DNA from: JAGLHV01 sp023143305 [NCBI: Clostridia bacterium]
GTDB taxonomy: Bacteria; CBDUZB01; JAGLHV01
Length of the DNA: 61,595 nucleotides
Reading direction: 5' to 3'
NCBI GenBank assembly: GCA_030637025.1
Contig: DAOVVV010000012.1
Span: 1-61,595, forward strand
Shown in pieces: positions 16,559 through 25,529 of this stretch (the stretch's first letter is position 1; each line of letters begins with the position of its first letter). The notes under the pieces were generated by a model. The model was not told the origin of the DNA. It was given only the letters and a program-made list of their open reading frames with translations, and made no database searches. The translations under genes and the position numbers were made by a program.

Positions 16559-18412
16559 ATGATTAGAGTGGAACGTTTTTCTAAGACATATGGAGCGCAA
16601 TGTCTTTTTGAAGATTTGAATTTTACTATAGCATCGGGTGAAAAAATCGGGTTGGTAGGCAGAAACGGGTACGGAAAGACTACACTTTTCCGGATGTTAT
16701 TAAAGAAAGTCGAGCCGGATTCAGGTACCGTTTCATTTCCCCGGAATTATAGTGTGGGATATCTTGAACAGCAGATACATTTTACTCAGGATACAGTGCT
16801 AAAGGAAGGTTGTCTTGGTCTGCGTACGGAAGAGCAGTCAAATAGCTGGAAAGTTGAAAAAGTTCTGACTGGACTGGGATTCAGTCAGGATGATATGCAT
16901 AGACCTCCGATGACATTTTCCGGAGGATACCAGATAAGGCTTAATTTAGCTAAGATATTAGTGTCTAATCCGGATTTGCTGTTGCTGGACGAACCGAATA
17001 ATTATCTGGATATTATAGCTATACGCTGGCTGGTTATTTTTCTGAAAAACTGGAAAAAAGAACTGCTGCTGGTTACTCATGACCGGATGTTTATGGACAG
17101 TGTGACGACGCATACTATGATTATTCACCGGCAGAAGGTACGCAAAATTAGAGGCAATACGCAAAAAATGTATCAGCAGATTGCTCTTGAAGAAGAGGTA
17201 TATGAAAAAACCCGGGTGAATGAGGAGAAAAAAAGAAAGCAATTGAAAGTTTTTATCAGTCGTTTTCGGGCCAAAGCCAGACTTGCCGGGATGGTACAGT
17301 CAAGGGTGAAAATGCTGCAGAAGCAGGAAGAGAGGGATGCACTGAAAAAAGGTGAAAATCTTGATTTTTCATTCCATTATATCAATTTTCCGGCTGCACA
17401 GATGCTGGCCGGGCATAATCTAAGGTTTTCCTACAATGGACAGGAACCGTGGCTGATTCAAAAACTTTCTTTTAATATAGGTAAAAAGGAAAGGATATGC
17501 GTCATTGGGAAAAACGGTAAAGGTAAATCGACATTATTGCGGATTATAGCAGGCGAGTTGCCGTTAACCGATGGTACGATAAAAAGTCATCCCTTGTTGA
17601 GGACTGCGTTTTTCGGTCAGACGACATTGATAGATCTTGACGAACAGAAAACCGTATTGGAAGAAATTATGAATGCTGATGTTAATTGCCTGCCTCAGCA
17701 GGCACGCGGTATATGTGGGGCAATGATGTTTGGCAGCGATCAGGCACTAAAACCTATTAGTGTACTCTCCGGAGGAGAAAAGAGTCGGGTGCTGTTGGGT
17801 AAAATGCTTGTTACTCCTGCTCATCTGTTGTTGCTGGATGAGCCAACCAATCATCTCGATTTGGAATCTTGCGAATCACTGCTGGAAGCTATTGAGGAAT
17901 TTCCCGGTTCGTTAATGATGGTTACCCATAATGAACGCTATTTACACCGGCTGGCAACCAGACTAATAGTGTTTGATCGTGGTAAAGTTATTGTTTTTGA
18001 AGGTACATATCAGGAATTTTTGGATAAAATCGGATGGGAAAATGAAAATGAGAAAAAGCAATCATCTATTAGAAGGAAAAAACCGGAAATTTACGGGAAG
18101 AAAGCAATAAAGCAAGAGAAAGCAAAATTAATTCAAGAAAAAACCAAAGTGCTCGGACTTTTAGAGCAGGAAATCAAAGAGCTGGAAACAGAAATTACCA
18201 GACTGGAAAAAAAATCGCATATGTGTACCGAAGGGATTATTAAAGCATCAGAGTCCGGGGATGCTGCAGCCATTGCGGAATTATCAAAACAGTCACATCA
18301 TTTGAGACCTGAGATAGAAAAATGCTATAATAAGCTTGATGTTGTGCTAAAGCAATATGAAACAAAATCACGCGAATATAAAGAAAAAATGGAAGTATTA
18401 AAACAGATCTAG
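16559..18412 (+). CDS. ABC-F subfamily ATPase
   Basis: The 617-residue protein has two ABC domains and no membrane segment, the ABC-F arrangement of ribosome-associated translation or resistance factors. Domain 1 has Walker A GRNGYGKTT, signature FSGGYQIRL and Walker B LLLLDEPNNYLD. The linker (about 200-300) is basic and helical as in the P-site tRNA-interaction motif. Domain 2 has GKNGKGKST, LSGGEKSRV and LLLLDEPTNHLD. The C-terminus is a coiled coil (about 520-617). Start at ATG 16559 behind GTGGTGG. G+C is visibly higher than in the neighbours. Nearest relatives are likely Uup/YdiF-type. Confidence 0.93.
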   Translation: MIRVERFSKTYGAQCLFEDLNFTIASGEKIGLVGRNGYGKTTLFRMLLKKVEPDSGTVSFPRNYSVGYLEQQIHFTQDTVLKEGCLGLRTEEQSNSWKVEKVLTGLGFSQDDMHRPPMTFSGGYQIRLNLAKILVSNPDLLLLDEPNNYLDIIAIRWLVIFLKNWKKELLLVTHDRMFMDSVTTHTMIIHRQKVRKIRGNTQKMYQQIALEEEVYEKTRVNEEKKRKQLKVFISRFRAKARLAGMVQSRVKMLQKQEERDALKKGENLDFSFHYINFPAAQMLAGHNLRFSYNGQEPWLIQKLSFNIGKKERICVIGKNGKGKSTLLRIIAGELPLTDGTIKSHPLLRTAFFGQTTLIDLDEQKTVLEEIMNADVNCLPQQARGICGAMMFGSDQALKPISVLSGGEKSRVLLGKMLVTPAHLLLLDEPTNHLDLESCESLLEAIEEFPGSLMMVTHNERYLHRLATRLIVFDRGKVIVFEGTYQEFLDKIGWENENEKKQSSIRRKKPEIYGKKAIKQEKAKLIQEKTKVLGLLEQEIKELETEITRLEKKSHMCTEGIIKASESGDAAAIAELSKQSHHLRPEIEKCYNKLDVVLKQYETKSREYKEKMEVLKQI

Positions 18413-18540
18413 CAAACGGGAAAAGGTATTAATGTGTTTGGCAGGGAAATAAGGGAGAAAGATTTATTGAGTGTAAGAAAAAGCAGGGGAAAGAGAAGTA
18501 TAGATTTATATTTAATTCGGGGGAAAATTAGGGGATGTCT

Positions 18541-19023
18541 ATGAAAATCCGAATTTTCTTTGTAGTTCTTATCTTTGCAGTTACCTTTGATATAAGCAGT
18601 TTGGCTCAAGAGAAACTTGAGAAAGGCCCAAAGAGTTTGAAAGCAAATTCATATTTTGAAGCAGGGGCAATTGTAGGATCACCAAGCTTTTTAAATGGTG
18701 CTGTTGGATATTGGTTTGGTCCGGTTGGATTACGTGTTTCAGGAGGATATTCAGATAGATTTCAGAATGGAATTCAATTCAATTTAGGATATAAATTATG
18801 TGATAATGATAGAATTCTTCGCAACCTGGGAATTGCAGTCGGAAGGTCACAGGATTTAGGTTGTGACTATTCCTATTGGTGACCGGTTTATGATTTAAAT
18901 AAGAAAAAATTTTTCCTGGAAATAGGAGTGGGAAGAGTATTCAACGTTAAAAGAGGAGACTTTAGTTCTTTACCGTATTGGATTATTTTTCAAATAGGGT
19001 ATATGTACCGGTTTACAATATAG
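18541..19023 (+). pseudogene. Small outer-membrane beta-barrel-like protein with in-frame TGA
   Basis: A signal peptide (KIRIFFVVLIFAVTFDIS, cleavage near SLAQ) precedes amphipathic strands (SYFEAGAIVGSPSFLNGAVG, GIQFNLGYKLC). A TGA at 18880-18882 follows YSYW. The frame then continues with PVYDLNKKKFFLEIGVGRVF to IIFQIGYMYRFTI and a TAG, ending in an aromatic strand like a barrel. The whole would be 160 residues. TGG to TGA is one base, so a single nonsense change or sequence error accounts for the break. Start at 18541 behind AGGGG. Confidence 0.65.
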
Positions 19024-19122
19024 GGGAACTATCATTTACTCATTTATTCAGAAATCAGGGATACATGTATCAGGTTAGTAATTAGATAATTTTTTTAGTT
19101 TATCAAACAAAAGGGAAATAAA

Positions 19123-19914
19123 ATGTTTCGGATTAATAAATTATTTATATTAATTTTTATTCTGGCTAATTGCATTTTTGTTTTTAAAATAAAGGCAGCA
19201 GAACTCAATGCCGTCAATTATTCCCATGATGGCAATGCTTTGGATTTAGAACCTTTGACAGTTGTTGCTCCTCCTGGTATTATTCGGCCTAAGACTGAAA
19301 AATTATTTCCTTCGCTGGATGTAGCGGTTCTGGAGGCGGGGCAGGAAGAAGCTGGATTTCTTCAGCTTATTAATGAATATCGGGAACAAAACGGAGTACC
19401 TGTTTTAGCGATTAATTCTTATTTGCAGACTGCCGCGCAGTGGTTGAGTGAGGATATGGCTAATAAAAATTATTTTAGTCATACGGATTCTTTAGGGCGT
19501 GATGCTTTTCAGCGTATGGCGGAGTTTGGTTATGACATTGCAACTTTTAAAGGAGAGAATATTGCGGCGGGATATGCTACGGCAGTGAGTGTTATGGAGG
19601 CATGGAAAAATTCTCCGGGTCATAATGCCAATATGTTAAATTCAAACTATCATGTTATCGGTATTGGTTTGGCCTATGAAGAATCTTCTAACTATGGTTG
19701 GTATTGGACCACGGATTTCGGTGGTGTTCAGACTGATCCGGAATACAATAGCGGTGATGTGAATAACGATGGTCAAATCAACATCCATGATATCCAGGCT
19801 TGTGTGAACCAGATCTTATCATTACAGGATTGGGGAGATGCTGCGGATGCGAATGGAGATAGTTCTGTTAACCTCTTAGATGTACAATTTATAGTTGATA
19901 TAATCTTGAAATAG
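19123..19914 (+). CDS. Secreted CAP/SCP-domain protein with C-terminal dockerin
   Basis: The 263-residue exported protein has a signal peptide (residues 1-26), a linker, then a CAP/SCP domain (about 82-205) with LINEYREQNGV, the catalytic-site-like His in SHTDSLGRDAFQRM, GENIAAGYATAVSVMEAWKN and SPGHNANMLNSNY. It ends with two dockerin-type EF-hand-like repeats: GDVNNDGQINIHDIQACVNQ and ADANGDSSVNLLDVQFIVDI, each with the DxNxDGxxNxxD calcium loop (one Gly-Asp variant). A cohesin partner is not in the window. It may attach to a cohesin-bearing surface protein. It is convergent with the next gene, with a repeat-derived hairpin between them. Confidence 0.9.
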   Translation: MFRINKLFILIFILANCIFVFKIKAAELNAVNYSHDGNALDLEPLTVVAPPGIIRPKTEKLFPSLDVAVLEAGQEEAGFLQLINEYREQNGVPVLAINSYLQTAAQWLSEDMANKNYFSHTDSLGRDAFQRMAEFGYDIATFKGENIAAGYATAVSVMEAWKNSPGHNANMLNSNYHVIGIGLAYEESSNYGWYWTTDFGGVQTDPEYNSGDVNNDGQINIHDIQACVNQILSLQDWGDAADANGDSSVNLLDVQFIVDIILK

Positions 19915-19924
19915 CAGAAATAGA

Positions 19925-19946
19925 TTCCTGCTTTCGCAGGAGTGAC
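19925..19946. repeat. Dispersed palindromic repeat acting as bidirectional terminator
   Basis: The phrase GATTCCTGCTTTCGCAGGAG forms a CCTGC-GCAGG hairpin between two convergent genes. An inverted relative (TTCCTGC/GCAGGAA) lies at 34820-34837, so this is one copy of a dispersed repeat family. Confidence 0.5.
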
Positions 19947-19981
19947 ATTGATTGATACCTCTTAGCTTGCTGTGGAGAGGT

Positions 19982-22900
19982 TCATTTGCTTTTTCGGGTG
20001 GATAATATTTTAGAATTATTTATTTTGTTTAGAAATTTTTCAATTCCTTTTATAATTGCTTCTGCTTGTTTTTTTCGAAATTCAGGGTCAAGCAGAAGAG
20101 CTTCTTCCTGGGGATTAGTAAGAAAAGCTTGTTCGATAAGAATAGCCGGTATTCGGGTAGTTCGAATAATTTTATAATTAAAGTTTCCTACCAGTCCGAA
20201 ATCGTTTAAACCTAAAAGATTGAGTTCTTGATGAACAAATTCCGCTAATAAGCGGCAATGATTGTGTTTATAGTAGGTGCTGACTCCGGAATAATCACTA
20301 AAAAATCCATGTGATAGATTTGCTGCATTTGCATGAATAGAAAGGATAAAATCAGCATTAGCTTCAATGGCACACTGCAATCTTTGAGTAAAAGAGGGAT
20401 ACGCGTCTACGGGACGCATAATAACGGTTTTTGCTCCTTTTTCTTCCAGTAGTTTTTTTAGCAATGTAGAAAAGTATAAGTTAATATCTTTTTCCTTGGT
20501 TCCCATTACTCCGATTGCTCCGGTGTTATGTGCTCCGTGTCCTGCCTCGATAGCAAAAACAAGTCCTTTTAGGGGAGAATTCGGTTTTTTAGCAATCAGT
20601 GGTGGTCTTTTAATAAATATGGTAAGTCCTGTATCATCTCTTTCTGCCCAATATCCCCAGATTTGATTAAATTTTAAGGGTATTCTGAGCTGATACCAAT
20701 TATCTTCAATTTGTTTCCCGGTGACGGAGCCTACGATGGTTGCGCTTGATTGGTGGACGAACCAGGTTGTGGCAAAATGACTGTTGAAAAAATCTATAAA
20801 CAAGCAGTTTTGCGGGTGGGTTTCTGAAGTTATATTATATATAATAGGTTCCCGGAAAGATATTCTTATGGTATCATATTTTTCGTCCCCGCTTATGGTA
20901 CATAAGGGAAAATGCATATGCGGAATAGGGGTGCTTGTTGGCAGGATTTGGACCTTTTTATCCGAGATCCACCCGGTTAAAGATTTAGACAGGCGTAGTT
21001 TATATTTATCTCCTCTTTTTCCAATGATTTCAAAGCGAGTTCCTTCTGGTACTTCTGCAACAAAAGGGCCGCCAAGCCTGACCCGGTGGTCGCCAAATTC
21101 AATAAATGATTTATTTTTTTTTGTTTCTCCTACCCGGGGATAAAGAGAGTTCCATACCTCAACTTTTGCCTTTGATGTTTTATTCATTTTTTTATTAAAA
21201 AAGGGAAAATTACTTTTTTGTTTCATTTTTACGGTCACAGGAAGTGGGCTTACAGAAAATCCTTCGGGTATTTTAAACCGGGCAAAATAAGTGCTGGTAA
21301 AAACATTATTTTCGTTTTTTGTTTCCATAAGTTTTATTTTTTTATTATAGTATTCTGCCCATCCTCGCCAGTCTGCCGGTCCGGTAACTTTAATTTCCAA
21401 AACATCGTTGGTTAATAAGATTAAATCTTTAGACGGTTCTAATATTTCAATAGATTCTTTCCGGTCTAAAGGTTTGGGCGGTATTCTGGTGACAGATAAA
21501 AGCCGTGTGGTAGTTTTTCCCCGGTGATTGGTAGCACTAATTTTAATTTTATTTTCTCCCATTTTAAGGGGGATGTTGTCCATAGCAAAAGCACCTGTAG
21601 AGAAAACCTCTACGGTGGTGGTAGCTATTTTTATTTTATAAGAAGGCAGGGTTCTACCCAGGAGATGAATTACCTCCTGGTCTGTTCGTGATTGATGTTT
21701 AGGGTGGAAAATATGAAAAAAAACTGTTTCTTTTGCTTGTTCTATCCCGGTTAGGCTAATATTTATTTTCCTGATTTCGCCCAGGTTTATTTTATCTACA
21801 TAAATTGATTTTTGTTCTGTTCCATCGTATTCTACAGTTAGTTTTAAAGGAATGGATGGAATCTGTAAAAAAGTAAATCGTCCATCAGCACTACTGGTAT
21901 TACATTGAGTAAATTTATTATGGTAAAGCTCTAGGTGCTTATTTGAGTCAGGTTTAATGGAAATCCAGGCGTCAACTAAAGGTTGTCCTTTTTCATCTGT
22001 AACTGTGCCCAGAATCATACCTTTCTTAGTATTGGATTTTCGGTCAAATTGAGGAACCGGTCTTTTTTTTCGGTAGACTGTTTTTTTTAATTCTTTAAAG
22101 GCATTTTTTGCTTTAGCCGAACTATAAGAAAAAATAATTGTTCCCGGTCCGCCTCGTTTACGGACAGCTTTTATTTGGGCAATGTTTTCTTTTACTTTCC
22201 TGTTTTTTCCATATATTTTTTGACCGGCAATAACATGTTTTAAGCCCACCCCTTGATAAAAATTATTGAGCAGGTCGTTGTGATTGGGTTTGGAAACAGA
22301 AATATCCCAGAAAAGTGTAGGTGTACAAAAATCTATAGCACCGAGGTTTATCCATTTCCAGCTATCCTGAAAATAATCGTAATAACCACTGCTAAATTGA
22401 TAGTAGTCCCTGGAAAAATAGGGATTATAAATCCCGGATACGGAAGAGGAGAGAACAACGCAGGGTTTTTCAGCAACAATTTCCGCATAAAGGTCGGTAA
22501 TAAACTTGTTCAATTGTTCTCTTTGCCAATCAGACCAATCTTTTCGGTTGGGATTGCCTCTGGTAAAAAATCGTGTTTTACTTACAGTATCCAGGCTGTA
22601 CTCTGCTCCCGGATATTGTAATTTAGCCAGATGTATCCCATCAATATTGTAACGGCGTACAAGATCAAGAATGATTTTGCGTAAATAAGCATGAACATGG
22701 GGAATACCGGGAGAAAGGTAATAATGTTTTTTATTTATGCTGTCCTTTGTTTTTCCTTTTTCGTCTATACAAATCCATGGGTTTTTTGATCCGGGTCCGT
22801 GTAAAGATAATAGATGATTGGGTGTAGTTTGTTTTTTTGTTTTTACCGTAATTAAAGACATTGTATCCATGTAGGCGTATAATTTAAGGTTTCGTTGGTG

Positions 22901-23278
22901 TGCTTCGGTTATCGCAAATTGTAAGGGGTCAAAGGGAAGAGATTTTTTTCCTATAAGTTGTGACCACGGTTCATAAGTGCTGGGATAAAGTACTTCTGCT
23001 CCGGCACGTACCTGAAAAACTACAACATTAAAGTTTGCCTTTTGTAAATCCTGCATAATATTAATAATATTTTGTTTACATGTTTTAGGGTCTTCGGAAA
23101 CCCATTCAAGACAACTAATTAACATTCCTCTAAACTCGGGTGCAGGGAAAGAATCTTGATTGATATTATTTAGTTCTAAATTTGTTTTTTGAGTTAAGTC
23201 GGGGCTAATAAAAAAGAACAAAAATGTAATGAATAAACTTATACCTATAATAAATATAATTCTTTTTAATAAGGTCAT
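19982..23278 (-). CDS. Giant exported GHL10-like glycosidase fused to an N-acetylmuramoyl-L-alanine amidase
   Basis: The 1098-residue protein has an N-terminal membrane/signal segment, then a GHL10/DUF187 TIM-barrel-like domain (about 45-400: EFRGMLISCLEW, FNVVVFQVRAGAEVLYPS, YNIDGIHLAKLQYPG). A carboxypeptidase-regulatory-like Ig domain (GTVTDEKGQPLVDAWISIKP, about 420-500) and an Ig linker follow. Next come an SH3b segment (RFEIIGKRGDKYKLRL ending LTGWI) and an AMIN-like stretch. The C-terminal Amidase_3 domain (about 900-1090) has the zinc and catalytic residues in EAGHG, KEKDINL, SIHANA and IEQAFLTN. It probably remodels peptidoglycan, with the GHL10 part acting on glycans. GAGG precedes the ATG. 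Its promoter and first 65 codons are duplicated at 13.3-13.55 kb. Confidence 0.9.
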   Translation of the reverse strand: MTLLKRIIFIIGISLFITFLFFFISPDLTQKTNLELNNINQDSFPAPEFRGMLISCLEWVSEDPKTCKQNIINIMQDLQKANFNVVVFQVRAGAEVLYPSTYEPWSQLIGKKSLPFDPLQFAITEAHQRNLKLYAYMDTMSLITVKTKKQTTPNHLLSLHGPGSKNPWICIDEKGKTKDSINKKHYYLSPGIPHVHAYLRKIILDLVRRYNIDGIHLAKLQYPGAEYSLDTVSKTRFFTRGNPNRKDWSDWQREQLNKFITDLYAEIVAEKPCVVLSSSVSGIYNPYFSRDYYQFSSGYYDYFQDSWKWINLGAIDFCTPTLFWDISVSKPNHNDLLNNFYQGVGLKHVIAGQKIYGKNRKVKENIAQIKAVRKRGGPGTIIFSYSSAKAKNAFKELKKTVYRKKRPVPQFDRKSNTKKGMILGTVTDEKGQPLVDAWISIKPDSNKHLELYHNKFTQCNTSSADGRFTFLQIPSIPLKLTVEYDGTEQKSIYVDKINLGEIRKINISLTGIEQAKETVFFHIFHPKHQSRTDQEVIHLLGRTLPSYKIKIATTTVEVFSTGAFAMDNIPLKMGENKIKISATNHRGKTTTRLLSVTRIPPKPLDRKESIEILEPSKDLILLTNDVLEIKVTGPADWRGWAEYYNKKIKLMETKNENNVFTSTYFARFKIPEGFSVSPLPVTVKMKQKSNFPFFNKKMNKTSKAKVEVWNSLYPRVGETKKNKSFIEFGDHRVRLGGPFVAEVPEGTRFEIIGKRGDKYKLRLSKSLTGWISDKKVQILPTSTPIPHMHFPLCTISGDEKYDTIRISFREPIIYNITSETHPQNCLFIDFFNSHFATTWFVHQSSATIVGSVTGKQIEDNWYQLRIPLKFNQIWGYWAERDDTGLTIFIKRPPLIAKKPNSPLKGLVFAIEAGHGAHNTGAIGVMGTKEKDINLYFSTLLKKLLEEKGAKTVIMRPVDAYPSFTQRLQCAIEANADFILSIHANAANLSHGFFSDYSGVSTYYKHNHCRLLAEFVHQELNLLGLNDFGLVGNFNYKIIRTTRIPAILIEQAFLTNPQEEALLLDPEFRKKQAEAIIKGIEKFLNKINNSKILSTRKSK

Positions 23279-23385
23279 TTTTCTGTCCTCTTTATATTTT
23301 TGAAGGTTACGGTATTATACAAATTTTTTGCCGGTAAATTCAATATAATTTGGGATAAAGCTGTCCTTCTAAATATAAATGAGAT

Positions 23386-23414
23386 TTGACACAATTAATT
23401 TGATTTGGTATTAT
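23386..23414 (+). promoter_or_regulatory. Near-consensus promoter giving an almost leaderless transcript
   Basis: TTGACA (23386-23391), exactly 17 bases, then TATTAT (23409-23414). The start codon of the phosphatase-like gene is only 10 bases after the -10 element, and no Shine-Dalgarno sequence fits between them. Transcription should begin within a few bases of the ATG. Confidence 0.65.
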
Positions 23415-23423
23415 TTATACAAT

Positions 23424-23864
23424 ATGAAACAGAAAATTAGTAAAAAAAAGGTCTTATTTGTCTGTATATATAATTCAGTTCGTTCACAGCTGGCAGAAGG
23501 GATACTCAGGGGTTTATACGATTCTCACTATGAGGTTTATAGTGCAGGTATCTATGATTCAGGTATTAATCCCTGTGCTATAAAAGTGATGAAAGAAATA
23601 GGGATTGATATTTCCAGGCAATACTCAAAATCTTTGAAAAAGTTTGAAGGGTTAGGATTTGACTTTGTGGTGACTTTGTGTGATGAAGCAAAGCAAGCCT
23701 GTCCCTTTTTTCCCGGGGGAAAGAAATATTTGCATAAAAGTTTCCGGGATCCGGCTCAATTCAAGGGTTCACAAGACCGGGTTTTAAATGTTTTTAGACT
23801 TATCAGGGATGAAATTAAAGATTGGATAAAGGAAACTTTTTCCCCTGTAAGAACAAACAGGTAA
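23424..23864 (+). CDS. Low-molecular-weight tyrosine phosphatase / arsenate-reductase-like protein
   Basis: The 146-residue protein carries the CX5R P-loop as VCIYNSVRSQLAEG (Cys about residue 14) and the C-terminal acid loop in FRDPAQF, the LMW-PTP/ArsC fold. The second Cys positions (TLCDEAKQACPFFP) match the redox Cys pair of thioredoxin-coupled arsenate reductases (C-x6-CP), so arsenate reduction is more likely than tyrosine dephosphorylation. I use ATG 23424; the longer reading would begin inside the promoter. The transcript appears leaderless. No arsenite pump is nearby. Confidence 0.85.
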   Translation: MKQKISKKKVLFVCIYNSVRSQLAEGILRGLYDSHYEVYSAGIYDSGINPCAIKVMKEIGIDISRQYSKSLKKFEGLGFDFVVTLCDEAKQACPFFPGGKKYLHKSFRDPAQFKGSQDRVLNVFRLIRDEIKDWIKETFSPVRTNR

Positions 23865-23917
23865 AAAAGATAATCCGGTTATACAATATTAATTATAGAA
23901 ATCGAGGTGTTTTTTTT

Positions 23918-24802
23918 ATGTTTAATATTCCTTACCAGGGTGTTGTAATAAGACCTCCCAGCGAAGCCAATAGCCTTATTTTTCAGATTACACTGGGGTG
24001 TTCGGATAACCATTGCATTTTTTGTCCTGCCTATAAAGATAAAAAGTTTGAAATTAAAGATTTGAAAGAGATTGAAAAAGAAATAAAATATGCTGCCCGG
24101 GTTTATCCTCAAACGAGAAGAATATTTTTTGCTGACGGGGATCCCCTGGTAGTAGAACAGGGGAAGCTGGTACAAATTTTTGAGCTTGTGCAGGATAACT
24201 TTCCAAAACTTACCCGAATTGGAATATACGGTTCTATCAAAAGTTTAGAGAATAAATCGGTTAATGATTTGTCTGAACTTAAAAAAAATAAACTGGGTAT
24301 TATCTATCTTGGATTTGAAACCGGTGATGAGGAAGTATATAAACAAATTAAAAAATATGGGTCACCTGCTGGGAATGTGGAAACTTGTATCAAGATAAAA
24401 GAAGCGGGAATAAAGGTAAATGTGACTATAATCTTAGGGCTTGGGGGAAAAGACCTGTCGGTTCAGCATAGTGCAAATACCGCAAAAATTTTAAATCTTG
24501 CCCGGCCACAGCAAATAGCCGCTTTGACTTTGATGGTCGTTCCGGGAACGCCTCTTTATCAAATGATAGAAAAGGATAAATTTAAACAGCTTGAGCAATT
24601 TGATTTTTTGGAAGAGCTCCGTTCTTTAATAGAAAAACTTGACGATTTTAAATGCCTGTTCTTTTCAAATCACGCTTCGAATTATTACTCCATAAGTGCG
24701 AGATTTCCTAATGACAAAGGCAGAATTTTAAAAGAACTTGAATGTATAATCAAGAAGAAACAGAAGGATATTCTGACCCCTGATTTTATGAGGGGCTTGT
24801 AG
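23918..24802 (+). CDS. Radical SAM protein with CX4CX2C cluster motif
   Basis: The 294-residue enzyme binds a 4Fe-4S cluster through CSDNHCIFC (CX4CX2C, residues 28-36), a variation on the usual CX3CX2C. FFADGDPLVV supplies the SAM-binding GDP/GGE-like segment, and the YLGFETGDEEVYKQIKKYG and IKEAGIKVNVTIILGLGG blocks place it in the Elp3/HemN-like branch. It lacks B12- and TRAM-domains. The start is the ATG with GAGGTG 8 bases upstream, not the upstream TTG-type reading. Substrate unknown; it follows the arsenate-reductase-like gene by 53 bases and may share its transcript. Confidence 0.88.
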   Translation: MFNIPYQGVVIRPPSEANSLIFQITLGCSDNHCIFCPAYKDKKFEIKDLKEIEKEIKYAARVYPQTRRIFFADGDPLVVEQGKLVQIFELVQDNFPKLTRIGIYGSIKSLENKSVNDLSELKKNKLGIIYLGFETGDEEVYKQIKKYGSPAGNVETCIKIKEAGIKVNVTIILGLGGKDLSVQHSANTAKILNLARPQQIAALTLMVVPGTPLYQMIEKDKFKQLEQFDFLEELRSLIEKLDDFKCLFFSNHASNYYSISARFPNDKGRILKELECIIKKKQKDILTPDFMRGL

Positions 24803-24880
24803 AATAATAGTATCATCTGTAAAATGGCTGTTGTTTCTGTTTAAGGATAATTGGAAGATATATAAAATAGGGGGGTAAAT

Positions 24881-25360
24881 ATGAAAAAATTATTTTTGTT
24901 GGTTTTATCTTTGAGTTTGTTAGCACTTTCGAGTTATGCAAATCAATTATTAGAAGGGGAAATTGCCTTTTTTTCTACCAGGGATAATGAACATGGAATT
25001 TATGTAATGCATTCTGATGGAAGTAATCAAAGAAAACTGGTTAAACCGGCAAAAGAGGAGTGGCCTATGCCGGCTATAGGCCTTTCCTGGTCGCCGGATG
25101 AAAAACACATAATTTTTAGTTCAAAGAGGGATGGAAATGGGGAAATTTATATTATGAATAGTGATGGAAGCAAACAACGAAACTTAACAAATAATCCTGC
25201 TGATGATAATTTCCCTGTTTGGTTTCCTGATGGGGAAAAATTAATTTTTAGAACAAATCGTGATGGAAACTGGGAAATTTACAGTGTGGATTTAAATGGG
25301 AAAAATCCAAAAAACTTAACAAATAATTCCGCTGATGATATGTTTTTAACCTGGCGTTGA
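24881..25360 (+). CDS. Secreted TolB-like beta-propeller fragment
   Basis: After a signal peptide (KKLFLLVLSLSLLALSSYA) come about three PD40/TolB propeller blades: IAFFSTRDNEHGIYVMHSDG, SWSPDEKHIIFSSKRDGNGE and FPDGEKLIFRTNRDGNWE. Three blades cannot close a six- or seven-bladed ring. Immediately after the last WR the TGA is followed in frame by DKIEC, the continuation expected of another blade, so the gene may be truncated by a stop. It could also oligomerise. Predicted periplasmic. Confidence 0.75.
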   Translation: MKKLFLLVLSLSLLALSSYANQLLEGEIAFFSTRDNEHGIYVMHSDGSNQRKLVKPAKEEWPMPAIGLSWSPDEKHIIFSSKRDGNGEIYIMNSDGSKQRNLTNNPADDNFPVWFPDGEKLIFRTNRDGNWEIYSVDLNGKNPKNLTNNSADDMFLTWR

Positions 25361-25529
25361 GATAAAATTGAGTGTTTGCTATAGTTTAAAATGTATAATT
25401 TTAAAGAATTATTTTTTAATAAATTTATATTTGGTGTATAAAAAACGGAGTTGTTGTATTTCTTTGAGAAATTTAAAATTTTATGAACAAACAATTGCAG
25501 TAAGTATAAAAGTTTAAAGGAGGACATAA

